Under the pieces are notes generated by a model. It was not told where the DNA came from and searched no databases. It was given only the letters and a program-made list of their open reading frames with translations. Below are positions 1 to 7,862 of a stretch of 12,894 bases of DNA, one piece after another. The translations under genes were made by a program, and so were the position numbers. Position 1 is the first letter of the stretch; each line of letters begins with the position of its first letter. This DNA comes from Selenomonas sp. (lineage in GTDB: Bacteria > Bacillota_C > Negativicutes > Selenomonadales > Selenomonadaceae): assembly GCF_024699275.1 (NCBI RefSeq), contig NZ_JAILPX010000031.1:1-12894 (forward strand), read 5' to 3'.

Positions 1-130
1 AGAAATTGCCGATTGCTATGTTGTTCATACCAATCGATGTTTTAATAAAGAAGTAAAAACTTCTTTTAACATCTGGCTTTAATCATGTTGCATGATTATT
101 TGCATTGTTTAGTTTTCAAAGAACAATCTG
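1..130 (-). other. 5' leader of an rRNA operon (rRNA gene lies outside the window)
   Basis: Read on the minus strand, this stretch lies directly downstream of two strong promoters and contains the GTTCTTTGAAAACTAAACAA type motif found in Firmicute rRNA leaders and spacers. It also has a long imperfect stem: GATGTT (35-40) pairs with AACATC (68-73), and inside it AAAGAAGT (47-54) pairs with ACTTCTTT (59-66) around an AAAA loop. Such stems fit pre-rRNA processing sites. No mature 16S sequence is visible, so the gene must begin left of base 1. The promoters favour a 16S leader over a 16S-23S spacer. There is no believable protein-coding gene in 1-433. Confidence 0.6.
111..126 (-). promoter_or_regulatory. 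boxA-like rRNA antitermination motif
   Basis: The minus strand reads TTGTTCTTTGAAAACT, matching the boxA-type element of Firmicute rRNA leaders that recruits the NusB/NusE antitermination complex. It is flanked by a short inverted repeat (ATTGTT at 104-109 on the plus strand, AACAAT at 122-127). The function comes from family knowledge; only the sequence match is seen. Confidence 0.55.
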
Positions 131-167
131 TTTCGCTTTCCGCTCTCTCGCTTCAAGCGACTCATTC

Positions 168-196
168 ATCTTATCGCATCTGCTTCAGACTGTCAA
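168..196 (-). promoter_or_regulatory. rRNA promoter P2 (proximal)
   Basis: The minus strand has TTGACA (196-191), a 17-base spacer and TAAGAT (173-168). The -35 is perfect and the -10 matches at 5 of 6 positions. Transcription would start near 161 and run leftward through the boxA-like motif. It is the second of a tandem pair, as is usual for rRNA operons. Confidence 0.7.
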
Positions 197-312
197 GAAC
201 TTTTTTAATTTTTCTTTCTTGTCTAAATTCGAAAGCGATCCCTTACAATTCCTTGCCATTCAAGGCTTGGTGCTATTGTATCGGATGCCCTCGCTCTCTA
301 GCGACTTGTAAT

Positions 313-341
313 ATATTACACGCTTTTCTTTTCGCTGTCAA
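313..341 (-). promoter_or_regulatory. rRNA promoter P1 (distal)
   Basis: The minus strand has TTGACA (341-336), a 17-base spacer and TAATAT (318-313), with the -10 inside the palindrome TGTAATATATTACA (307-320). It lies 145 bases upstream of P2 in the same orientation. The sequence between P1 and P2 holds small inverted repeats but no gene. Confidence 0.7.
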
Positions 342-385
342 TACTATTTCTAAAAAATTCCGCACGTATTCCCGCCCCCCTCCTC

Positions 386-428
386 AAAAAACAAAATTCC
401 CGCAAGCAATTGATAAATGCCTGCGGGA
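386..428 (-). terminator. Rho-independent terminator of the 76-residue gene
   Basis: A 10-bp stem (398-407 with 419-428) is followed on the minus strand by a T-rich run (TTTTGTTTTTT, 396-386). One pair is G-U in minus-strand RNA but A-C in plus-strand RNA, which supports minus-strand use. It begins 6 bases after the stop codon of the small gene and separates it from the rRNA promoters. Confidence 0.8.
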
Positions 429-433
429 AACCT

Positions 434-664
434 TTACTCTACATCTATACCAGCGCGTTGGAAATACTCGGCCAAAACCTCTTCGGTCTTCTGCCCAGTC
501 CGTTCGCCGATTTCATCGGCCATGAGTTCACTAGCATAACTGAGGTTAGCAAAGAGATTAATCAGATTCTGATATTTATTGACCTCCGCGTAGCTGCTCT
601 CTAGCATTTTCATCTGTTCAAGCTGCTGCAATGCTTCCCGCACTGGCCGTTTTACATCTTGCAT
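434..664 (-). CDS. Small conserved-looking protein of unknown function, 76 aa
   Basis: I do not recognise this protein. It is charged and predicted mostly helical, with no signal peptide or membrane segment. The N-terminal part (KRPVREALQQLEQMKMLESS) is heptad-like, and the C-terminal half contains ERTGQKTEEVLAEYFQRAG. The start at 664 is chosen because GGGAGGG lies 7-8 bases upstream. The frame stays open to an ATG at 793 (119 aa), but that ATG has no ribosome binding site and overlaps a TATAAT (797-792 on the minus strand) that could be this gene's own -10 box; its -35 is poor. The gene is divergent from cydA and ends in a good terminator, so it looks like a single-gene transcript. Real coding status is likely; the exact start is less sure. 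Confidence 0.65.
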   Translation of the reverse strand: MQDVKRPVREALQQLEQMKMLESSYAEVNKYQNLINLFANLSYASELMADEIGERTGQKTEEVLAEYFQRAGIDVE

Positions 665-753
665 AAATTTGCCCTCCCTATCGTAATTGTCCTTTTGCTT
701 ATATTCTTGATTTTCCCTAAAAAACCTGCCAGCACCGCGAACTTTTTTCTCAC

Positions 754-781
754 CTGAAAAGGGAATATCCGGCCTTATACC
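754..781 (+). promoter_or_regulatory. Candidate cyd operon promoter
   Basis: CTGAAA (754-759), a 16-base spacer and TATACC (776-781) give 4 of 6 matches in each box and would place the start of transcription about 45 bases before cydA. A second weak option is TTGCTT-N17-TAAAAA (695-723). No Rex-type TTGTGA...TCACAA operator is visible between 665 and 832, so I cannot say how the operon senses redox state. Confidence 0.3.
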
Positions 782-832
782 GAATAGACTCATTATATAG
801 GAATCATTTTGTATCAGTTAGGAGGGATTTGT

Positions 833-2200
833 ATGGATGCTTTGTTGTTGTCGCGATGGCAGTTTGCCATTACGACTATTTACCATTTCCTCTTTGTTCC
901 GCTGACTCTGGGACTTACCATCTGGGTGGCTCTATTGGAAACCTGTTATATCCGAACCCAACGACCTCACTGGAAAGAACCCTGCCGTCAGTTGGTACGC
1001 TTCTTCGGTACCCTGTTCCTGATTAATTTCAGCCTGGGTGTAGTTACCGGTATCGTACAGGAATTTCACTTTGGCATGAACTGGTCCGAGTATTCCCGTT
1101 TCATGGGCGATATATTCGGCGCCCCCTTGGCCCTCGAAGCCTTAACCGCATTCTTCCTGGAATCAACCTTTCTGGGCGTTTGGATGTTTGGCTGGGATAA
1201 ACTCTCTCCTAAAGTCCACTGCCTTTGCGCATGGCTAATTGCCCTTGGTAGCAATCTGTCAGCGTTCTGGATTCTCGTAGCCAATTCCTTTATGCAGCAC
1301 CCTGTAGGCTATGTCATGCAAAACGGCCGGGCCGAAATGAACGATTTTTTTGCCCTGATTACCAATCCCTATGTAGTAGGAGAATATTCTCATGCTCTAT
1401 TTTCCGGCATTTCCACCGCCGGCATGCTGGTAATCGTGGTATCTGCGTGGAAATATATCCATGATGAAAGCTCCCGGGAAGCCTTCCGGCAGGTTCTTAA
1501 AGCCAGCGCTATCTATCTGGCTGTCGGTGTACTCGGTGTCATGGGCAGCGGCCATATGCACACCCAATATCTGGCTGTCGCCAATCCCATGAAGTTAGCA
1601 TCCATGGAAGCCCTATGGGAAGATGCCAACCCTGCCCCCTTTGCGGCGATGGCAGTCATCGATCAGGATCATAATCAAAATACCTTTGAGCTCAAGATTC
1701 CTGCGCTCTTCTCTTTAATGCTATACAACAAACCCGAAGGCGAAGTCAAGGGAATCAATACCGTCAATGCTGAAATGGTTGCCCAATACGGCAACGGGGA
1801 CTACCGCCCGGATGTATTTGGCCTGTTCTGGAGTTTCCGCATTATGGTAGCCTGCGGCGGAGCCATGCTGCTGATTGCCCTGCTCATTGGCGCATTGTCC
1901 CACATGAACCGTTTGGAACTCTATCCCTGTCTGCTAAAGATTCTCCCCCTTACGCTCCCATTGCCTTTCCTGGCCAATACCGCCGGCTGGTTCGTGGCGG
2001 AAGGTGGGCGGCAGCCCTGGATTGTAGTTGGCCTGCAGAAAACCGCGGAAGCAGTTTCGCCCAACCTCACCGGTCTGGAGGTTTTCCTGACGATGGCAGG
2101 CTTTACCCTGCTTTATTTGGTGCTTATCATCGCCGCGCTCTACGTGGCTGTACGCTTTATCAACAAAACTTCCATTCCATTTGAAGGGAGGGACGCATGA
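833..2200 (+). CDS. cydA: Cytochrome bd ubiquinol/menaquinol oxidase subunit I
   Basis: CydA carries the haems b558, b595 and d of the cytochrome bd oxidase and oxidises quinol while reducing O2 to water in the cytoplasmic membrane. The ATG at 833 is chosen because GGAGGG (821-826) lies 6 bases upstream; the frame extends to a TTG at 809, but that would put the ribosome site inside the gene. The protein is 455 aa. Expected haem residues are present by alignment with E. coli: His18 (E. coli H19), Glu102 and Glu110 (E99, E107), His187 (H186) and Met338 (M393). Lys254 and Glu259 in KLASMEALWED match the quinol-site K252/E257. GWFVAEGGRQPW (385-396) is the family signature. The periplasmic Q loop is of the short type. 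It is first in a four-gene operon and overlaps cydB by 4 bases. Confidence 0.97.
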   Translation: MDALLLSRWQFAITTIYHFLFVPLTLGLTIWVALLETCYIRTQRPHWKEPCRQLVRFFGTLFLINFSLGVVTGIVQEFHFGMNWSEYSRFMGDIFGAPLALEALTAFFLESTFLGVWMFGWDKLSPKVHCLCAWLIALGSNLSAFWILVANSFMQHPVGYVMQNGRAEMNDFFALITNPYVVGEYSHALFSGISTAGMLVIVVSAWKYIHDESSREAFRQVLKASAIYLAVGVLGVMGSGHMHTQYLAVANPMKLASMEALWEDANPAPFAAMAVIDQDHNQNTFELKIPALFSLMLYNKPEGEVKGINTVNAEMVAQYGNGDYRPDVFGLFWSFRIMVACGGAMLLIALLIGALSHMNRLELYPCLLKILPLTLPLPFLANTAGWFVAEGGRQPWIVVGLQKTAEAVSPNLTGLEVFLTMAGFTLLYLVLIIAALYVAVRFINKTSIPFEGRDA

Positions 2201-3210
2201 TGGATTATCAAGTTATTTGGTTCATCCTGATTACCGTACTCTTTACAGGATTCTTTTTCCTGGAGGGTTTCGATTACGGCGTTGGCATGCTTGCCCCCTT
2301 TATCAGCCGGCGGGAAGAAGACCGCAGCCTTATCCTGCGCACCATCGGCCCCGTATGGGATGGCAATGAAGTCTGGATGATTACAGCCGGCGGCGCCCTC
2401 TTTGCCGCTTTTCCCCATGTATATGCCACTATGTTCAGCACCTTTTATCTGGCGCTGTTCCTGATGCTGGTCGCGCTCATTCTGCGCGGCGTAGCCTTTG
2501 AACTGCGTACAAAGGAAAAATGTCCCTGCTGGCAGAAAACCTGGGATGCCGCCATCTTTATCGGGAGTATTGTTCCCGCCTTTCTCTGGGGCGTAGCCGT
2601 AACGGATTTAGCCGCCGGCCTGCCCATTGGTGCCAATCGAATCTATCAGGGGAACTTCTTAGACCTTCTAAGTCTCTATTCCATCCTTGGTGGGCTGGTA
2701 TTCGTATTTGTCTTTGCCTATCATGGTGCATCGTTCCTGCAGCTGCGTCTAAAGGATAAGGGACTGTTGGCAAGAATTCAGGATCTGGGCAAGTGTGCCG
2801 GTATTGCCGGTGCCATTGCTTATGTTCTCTATTTACTGCTTACTTGGGAAAACACCGATTTATTGATTCGTCCATATGCTCTGGGACTCTTTATCGCCAC
2901 CGCCGTATTCTTCCTCACCAGTCTTTGCCGCTTTGCCAAAAGGCCGGACAAGAGTAGCTTTATCTTAGGCGCGCTGGCCATCGCCAGTGTAACCATTGGT
3001 TTCTTTGCCGGGATGTTCCCGCGCCTCATGGTATCCAGTCTCAATCCTGCCTGGAGTCTGACCATTACCAATGCTTCTTCTACAGAATACACGCTCTCCA
3101 TCATGACGGTAGCCGCCCTGATCCTCGTGCCTATTGTGCTCATCTACCAGATTTGGTCTTACTATATCTTCCGCAAACGGATTCACGCAGAAGATTCTGC
3201 TCACTACTGA
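2197..3210 (+). CDS. cydB: Cytochrome bd oxidase subunit II
   Basis: CydB pairs with CydA in the membrane and stabilises the haem-bearing subunit. The 337-aa protein (usual for Firmicutes) has the family hallmarks: an N-terminal helix with GFFFLEGFDYGVG, then IGPVWDGNEVW and further hydrophobic helices to a basic C-terminus. The start codon ATG at 2197 overlaps the cydA stop (ATGA), giving translational coupling. A second ATG at 2200 is also possible and is slightly better spaced from GGGAGGG. Only 31 bases separate its stop from cydD, and there is no terminator between them. Confidence 0.97.
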   Translation: MMDYQVIWFILITVLFTGFFFLEGFDYGVGMLAPFISRREEDRSLILRTIGPVWDGNEVWMITAGGALFAAFPHVYATMFSTFYLALFLMLVALILRGVAFELRTKEKCPCWQKTWDAAIFIGSIVPAFLWGVAVTDLAAGLPIGANRIYQGNFLDLLSLYSILGGLVFVFVFAYHGASFLQLRLKDKGLLARIQDLGKCAGIAGAIAYVLYLLLTWENTDLLIRPYALGLFIATAVFFLTSLCRFAKRPDKSSFILGALAIASVTIGFFAGMFPRLMVSSLNPAWSLTITNASSTEYTLSIMTVAALILVPIVLIYQIWSYYIFRKRIHAEDSAHY

Positions 3211-3241
3211 TAATTGTTCAAGAATATACAGAAAGGCGATT

Positions 3242-4891
3242 ATGATTCCACCACGCATCCACCACTATATCCAGAACGAAAAGAAGCACCTGTCATGCAT
3301 GTTGGTGAGCCAATTAGCCAGCATCTGTCTCTATGCTGCCGCTATGAAAGTCATCGCGCTCGTAACGGATTATGTCTTTTTGAAACAACACACACTGCGG
3401 GAAGCAGCACCAGCTTTACTGGTGCTGCTTTTCCTGTTCACTTTGCAGGAAATCTTTATTTATCTGCAAAAGGGCAGGCAGCGACAGGGTTCCCTGCACA
3501 GCCGTCAGCAGATACGAAAAGAACTCCATCGTCATTATTTAAGGCAGCCGCAAACGCCCACAGACAGTTCTCAATTTGTAACGCTGGCCTGTTCCAGCAC
3601 GGAAATTCTTGATGATGACTGGCAGATTCTTCTTCCCTCCGTAATCTGCTTAATGGTGGATATTCCCTTCCTGCTGCTTGTCTTTGCCTGCAGCGACGGA
3701 CTCACCGCCATCATCTGTCTCCTGACCCTGCCCATCGCACCTTTCCTGCTCTACCTGCTAAGCAGTCTAACCAGGAAGCGGAGCAGCGAGGCTTGGCATA
3801 AATTAGCGGAACTCACCCACGGCTTTCACGAGCTCATCTGCACCCTCCCTTTACTGAAAATCTTCCGTCAGGCAGAAACCCAACGGAAGGCCGCCAGCCA
3901 GCTGCTCCAGAAATTTTCCAGCGCCACGCTGAATGTACTGGAACTGGCCTTTTTAGCCAGTTTCGTACTGGAGTTGATTACCACGTTAGCCATTGCCCTG
4001 ATTGCTGTTACCATCGGTCTGCGCATCCTAAATGGCGAACTGCCCTTCGCCACAGGCTTTTTTATCCTGCTGCTGCTGCCGGAATTCTATCGCCCTCTAC
4101 GGCAAAGCGGCACGGCCTTCCACGCTGCCATGAATGCCAATACGGCTGCCCAAAAGATTCAACAGGCTACAACCAATGCGGACACCACTTTATCCCCAGG
4201 CCATCGTGAAACCCTGCCTATTCCCCCTGCCATAACCGTCCGCAATCTGTCTTTTACCTATCCCCAACGCCATACCCCCGTGCTTCAAAACATCAGCCTG
4301 CAGTTTCCCGCCCGCCAAATCACCGTACTTACCGGCAACAGCGGCTCAGGCAAGACCACCCTGCTCACCATAATGGCAGGTCTCTATCCGCCCACCGCAG
4401 GAGAAGTCTATCTGGAAAACCAGCGGCTTCATACTATGCACCCTGCCAGCCAGCATAAACTCATCGGCTATCTGCCCCAGCAGCCGCATCTTTTTCAGGG
4501 AACACTGGCAGAAAATCTGCTCCTGTTCCAAGAGGCTCCCCCCGAGCGCTGCCTTCAAGCCTTGCGGCTGGCCCAGCTGGAGGATTTTTTCCAGCAGTTG
4601 CCCCAAGGACTGGATACGCCCCTTGGCGACGGCGGGAAAAAAATCTCACAGGGCCAGTTAAAGCGTCTGGGCCTTGCCCGCTTGATTCTGCAGAACAATC
4701 CCCTTCTGCTTTTGGATGAACCCACCTCTGGACTGGACGAAACAACCGAGCGCTCAGTGCTCCGCACCCTTTCCGTCCTGGCCAAGGGCCGTACCATGAT
4801 CATCAGCAGCCATCACCCGGCAGTACTGGAAATGGCCGACAACCATTTTGACTTATTGGCTCTTCAGGAAAAGGAGGGGGAACCATGCTAA
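3242..4891 (+). CDS. cydD: CydD-type subunit of the CydDC thiol/haem ABC exporter
   Basis: CydDC is a heterodimeric ABC exporter required for cytochrome bd assembly; glutathione/cysteine export and haem transport have both been proposed. The 549-aa protein has an N-terminal transmembrane domain (about 15-285) and an ATPase domain (about 330-540). Visible are Walker A GNSGSGKT (365-372), Q-loop Gln413, Walker B LLLLDE (488-493) and H-loop His (524 or 525). The ABC signature is ISQGQ (468-472) instead of LSGGQ. The stretch EFYRPLRQSGTAFHAAMNA closely resembles E. coli CydD and separates it from CydC. The start at 3242 follows GAAAGGCG; the frame is open to 3134, but that part lies inside cydB. 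The gene overlaps the next by 7 bases. In the Bacillus naming scheme this position is called cydC. Confidence 0.92.
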   Translation: MIPPRIHHYIQNEKKHLSCMLVSQLASICLYAAAMKVIALVTDYVFLKQHTLREAAPALLVLLFLFTLQEIFIYLQKGRQRQGSLHSRQQIRKELHRHYLRQPQTPTDSSQFVTLACSSTEILDDDWQILLPSVICLMVDIPFLLLVFACSDGLTAIICLLTLPIAPFLLYLLSSLTRKRSSEAWHKLAELTHGFHELICTLPLLKIFRQAETQRKAASQLLQKFSSATLNVLELAFLASFVLELITTLAIALIAVTIGLRILNGELPFATGFFILLLLPEFYRPLRQSGTAFHAAMNANTAAQKIQQATTNADTTLSPGHRETLPIPPAITVRNLSFTYPQRHTPVLQNISLQFPARQITVLTGNSGSGKTTLLTIMAGLYPPTAGEVYLENQRLHTMHPASQHKLIGYLPQQPHLFQGTLAENLLLFQEAPPERCLQALRLAQLEDFFQQLPQGLDTPLGDGGKKISQGQLKRLGLARLILQNNPLLLLDEPTSGLDETTERSVLRTLSVLAKGRTMIISSHHPAVLEMADNHFDLLALQEKEGEPC

Positions 4892-6459
4892 AAAAAATAC
4901 TTCTCCTATTGCGGCCTGCAGAAATTCTCCTGTTGCTGGGTTTAAGTCTCTTTGCCCTGCTAGCCAATCTCGGTCTATTGGGAGCATCTGCCTGGCTCAT
5001 CAGTTCTGCTGCCCTGCTCCCGCCGCTATACGCTCTGACCCTGGGAATTACCGCAGTCCGCGCCCTGGGAATCAGCCGGGCCGTACTGCGCTATGGTGAA
5101 CGTTATTTCACCCACAGGACAGCCTTCCGGGTTCTAAGTGCCCTGCGTCTGCATCTCTATGACATCGTCCGCGCTCAGGCCAGCTTTCCCCAGACACAAA
5201 AGGATAAAGGGACCATCCTCAACACCCTGCTGGGCAAGGTGGACATCCTGCGTGACTTCCTGCTGCGTGGTATCCTCCCGCCCCTTGTCCTGCTGGTGGT
5301 GATTTTGTTATTTACCCTTCTGCTGGCGCCACAGCTATCCTATGGAGTCCTGCTCCTCCCCCTCCTCTACCTGCTCCACTATCTTCCACTGTGGTTGTGT
5401 CCAGCAAAGGACAACACCGCCAGCAGCTATCACAGCCAGCTGCTGGATTTTGCCCAGGGATGCCATGAATTACAGTTGGCAGGCAGCTTGCCGATTGCCA
5501 CTAAAAAACTTGACCAATCAGCCCGGCGCTGGCAGGAACAGACCACCAGCGAACAGCGCCGCATCCAACGAATCGATTGCGCCCTCAGTCTATTGCGCAG
5601 CTTAGCCTTTGTCCTGTTCTTTGCCCTGCTGATTGATGCAGCCAGCCAAAAGCAGATTAGTGGCATAACCATGGGCCTATGGCTGCTGATGCTCCTGGCC
5701 CTTTTAAGGGAACTTTCTCTTCTGCCCGCAGCATTGAACCAGCTCAGGCAGGCACAACTGGCGGCCATCTGGCTGCAGGAAACCACCGCCGTCGCTCCAC
5801 CTGCTCCCCAAACACCCCTGCATGAGCTCCTTAGCGTTTCCCAACTCACCTTCCATTATCCCCAAAGCCTGCCCGTCTTTTCCCAGCTAACCTTTTCCGT
5901 GTCCCCCGGCTGCCACACGGCCATTATCGGTGACAGTGGCAGCGGCAAGACTACGCTGGCCTATCTTCTGGCCGGCCTTTGGCAACCCACAGCTGGCACG
6001 ATCCAATATGGCTATTCCTACACTCCCTTTGTTTGTACCATCCCCCAGGGCAGTTTCCTCTTTTCAGCCTCCATCCGGGAAAACTTTCTGCGGCTCTATC
6101 CAGGCATCCAGGAAGATAAACTAAAAAGCGCACTTCAACAGGCACAATTAGAAGCCGTTATCGATAAACTCCCTCAAGGCATCGATACTCCTTTAGGTGA
6201 AAACGCCTGTACCCTTTCCGGCGGTGAGCGCAACCGTCTGACCAGCGCTTTAATCCTGGCCAGTTCTTCCCCTCTCCTGCTTTTTGACGAGCCAACTGCC
6301 GGTCTGGATAAAAAAACGGCCGATAGCTTGCTGACCGCCATCCTTGACCAGGCCAATCGAACCCGGCAGACCGTCCTCTTGATTACCCACGACCTGCCTC
6401 AACTCAATCGCTTTCAACAAACCATCTGCCTTCATCCCCAGAGTACAAGGAAAAACTAA
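4885..6459 (+). CDS. cydC: CydC-type subunit of the CydDC ABC exporter
   Basis: This is the second half of the CydDC exporter, 524 aa (E. coli CydC is 573). The membrane domain (about 1-290) contains SRAVLRYGERYFTHRTAFRV (64-83), which aligns with the E. coli CydC segment bearing His85, reported as a haem ligand; His77 is the equivalent here. The ATPase domain has Walker A GDSGSGKT (349-356), Gln388, a canonical LSGGE signature (444-448), Walker B LLLFDE (464-469) and His502. The stretch from Walker A Lys to the Q-loop Gln is 33 residues, against 42 in the CydD partner here and in E. coli CydC as I recall it, so a short loop is missing. The start at 4885 follows AAGGAGGGGG and overlaps the cydD stop (ATGCTAA). 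No terminator follows before the next gene. Confidence 0.93.
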   Translation: MLKKILLLLRPAEILLLLGLSLFALLANLGLLGASAWLISSAALLPPLYALTLGITAVRALGISRAVLRYGERYFTHRTAFRVLSALRLHLYDIVRAQASFPQTQKDKGTILNTLLGKVDILRDFLLRGILPPLVLLVVILLFTLLLAPQLSYGVLLLPLLYLLHYLPLWLCPAKDNTASSYHSQLLDFAQGCHELQLAGSLPIATKKLDQSARRWQEQTTSEQRRIQRIDCALSLLRSLAFVLFFALLIDAASQKQISGITMGLWLLMLLALLRELSLLPAALNQLRQAQLAAIWLQETTAVAPPAPQTPLHELLSVSQLTFHYPQSLPVFSQLTFSVSPGCHTAIIGDSGSGKTTLAYLLAGLWQPTAGTIQYGYSYTPFVCTIPQGSFLFSASIRENFLRLYPGIQEDKLKSALQQAQLEAVIDKLPQGIDTPLGENACTLSGGERNRLTSALILASSSPLLLFDEPTAGLDKKTADSLLTAILDQANRTRQTVLLITHDLPQLNRFQQTICLHPQSTRKN

Positions 6460-6462
6460 AGA

Positions 6463-6491
6463 TTGGTTTTTCTCTCCGCCTATGGTAGAAT
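6463..6491 (+). promoter_or_regulatory. Sigma-A promoter with extended -10 for the CNNM gene
   Basis: TTGGTT (6463-6468), a 17-base spacer and TAGAAT (6486-6491), with TG at 6483-6484 forming an extended -10. It lies just after the cydC stop and would start transcription near 6498, about 30 bases before the TTG start of the next gene. That gene can therefore be expressed independently of the cyd operon. Confidence 0.6.
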
Positions 6492-6526
6492 ATTACTAAT
6501 TATATTTTTAAGGATGTGACTTTTCG

Positions 6527-7846
6527 TTGGATAGTTCTGACACAGGTTTACTACTATTGATATTATGTACATTACTGGTGACTTTGGGGTTCTTTTCTTT
6601 AATGGAAACAGCCATTGCCGAAAGTCATCGCAGCAAATTGGAAAAAATGCAGGAAGATGGCAATGAAGATGCCGCCAAGGCACTCACCCTTTTAGAACAG
6701 GCTGACCGCATGTTGTCTTTAGCGCAGATTGGCATCACCATGAGCAGCATCTTAATCGGTGTCTGCACAGGAGTCCTGCTGACTCCCCTGATAGCCCAAT
6801 TTTTACCCATCCCCCATGCCCACACAATTGCCCTGCTTGTCAGCGTACTCTTCATCACCTATATCGCTCTGTTATTTGGCGAATTTTTACCGCAGAAGGC
6901 AGCCCAGCAAAAGCCTGAAGCCATAATGCTGAAATACCACAACATTATCCGCTGGCTGGCTAAGTTCACTCGTCCCTTTATCTCCTTGTTGTCCGGAGCG
7001 GCCAATATGATTCTGCTGATTATCGGCATCAATCCCCATACCGCCGAAACCGTTACCGAGGACGAAGTCAAGGATTTAATCGAGCAGGGAACGGAAAACG
7101 GAACCTTCGAAAAAACCGAGCAAGCCATGGTGGATAAGATCTTCCATCTGAGCGACCAAACCGCCTACGCTCTGATGACGCCTCGAACTCAAATGCTCTG
7201 GCTGGATTTATCCGACTCCCTTTGGGAAAATATGCGTCTCATCCGGGAAACCCCCCAGGACATTTTTCCCGTAGGCCGCGACAGTCTCGATGATTTTTGC
7301 GGTGTACTCTACGCCAAGGACTTGCTCAATGCCACGCTGGCTCACGAGGTGCTGGATTTATCCCAATACATCCGCAAGCCCCTCTTCATCCCTCGCTCCA
7401 TGGAAACCTTCCGGGTTCTTAAGCAGTTCCGTACGACAGGAATTCACGAAGCCATGGTGCTGGACGAATACGGCGGGGTAATCGGTTTCCTGACCATGGA
7501 CGATATTCTCCAGGAAATTGCCGGCGAATCCTTCGCCGCCCATGAAGAGGAAACGGCCCAGCTTACTGCCCGGGACGAAAACAGCTGGCTGGTGGATGGT
7601 CTCTATGATATTGACGACTTTAAGGCCCGTTTCTCCATTGAAGAATTGCCCGACGAAGACCATGACCATTACCAGACCATGGGGGGGTTCCTGACTTCCT
7701 ACTTTGGTTATATCCCCAAAGCCGGCGAACACATCGACTGGCAGGATTTCATCTTTGAAGTCGTGGATATGGACGGTGCCCGCATCGACAAGATCATGAT
7801 TACCAAAAAGCCCGCTGCCGAAACTGCAGAACCGACAACGGATTAA
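6527..7846 (+). CDS. CNNM/CorC-family membrane protein with CBS pair (hemolysin C-like)
   Basis: The 439-aa protein has the standard three-part build. An N-terminal CNNM (DUF21) membrane domain spans about 1-170 with METAIAESHRSKL (26-38) after the first helix. A pair of CBS domains (about 205-335) starts at MTPR (217-220) and contains VLDEYGGVIGFLTMDD (311-326). A C-terminal CorC_HlyC domain (about 350-428) has DGLYDIDDF. Family members transport or regulate Mg2+ and other cations, possibly Na+-coupled; the old name hemolysin is misleading. The start is a TTG at 6527, since the next Met (residue 26) would cut off the first membrane helix. AAGGA lies 12 bases upstream, a rather long spacing. 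Promoter upstream and terminator downstream suggest a single-gene unit. Confidence 0.93.
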   Translation: MDSSDTGLLLLILCTLLVTLGFFSLMETAIAESHRSKLEKMQEDGNEDAAKALTLLEQADRMLSLAQIGITMSSILIGVCTGVLLTPLIAQFLPIPHAHTIALLVSVLFITYIALLFGEFLPQKAAQQKPEAIMLKYHNIIRWLAKFTRPFISLLSGAANMILLIIGINPHTAETVTEDEVKDLIEQGTENGTFEKTEQAMVDKIFHLSDQTAYALMTPRTQMLWLDLSDSLWENMRLIRETPQDIFPVGRDSLDDFCGVLYAKDLLNATLAHEVLDLSQYIRKPLFIPRSMETFRVLKQFRTTGIHEAMVLDEYGGVIGFLTMDDILQEIAGESFAAHEEETAQLTARDENSWLVDGLYDIDDFKARFSIEELPDEDHDHYQTMGGFLTSYFGYIPKAGEHIDWQDFIFEVVDMDGARIDKIMITKKPAAETAEPTTD

Positions 7847-7862
7847 AACAATAAAACATCAA

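Noticed and set aside
85..525. 146-codon plus-strand frame in the rRNA leader region
   Set aside because: It runs through the rRNA promoters, the boxA-like motif and the terminator of the opposite-strand gene, and has no ribosome site or protein-like pattern.
809..832. TTG-initiated eight-residue extension of CydA
   Set aside because: The extension contains the GGAGGG ribosome site itself, and the family begins at the following Met.
665..832. Rex operator controlling cyd
   Set aside because: I looked for TTGTGA...TCACAA-like palindromes before cydA and found none that match convincingly.
3134..3241. N-terminal extension of CydD inside cydB
   Set aside because: It would overlap cydB by 77 bases, starts without a ribosome site, and the extra residues do not resemble the family; ATG 3242 follows GAAAGGCG.
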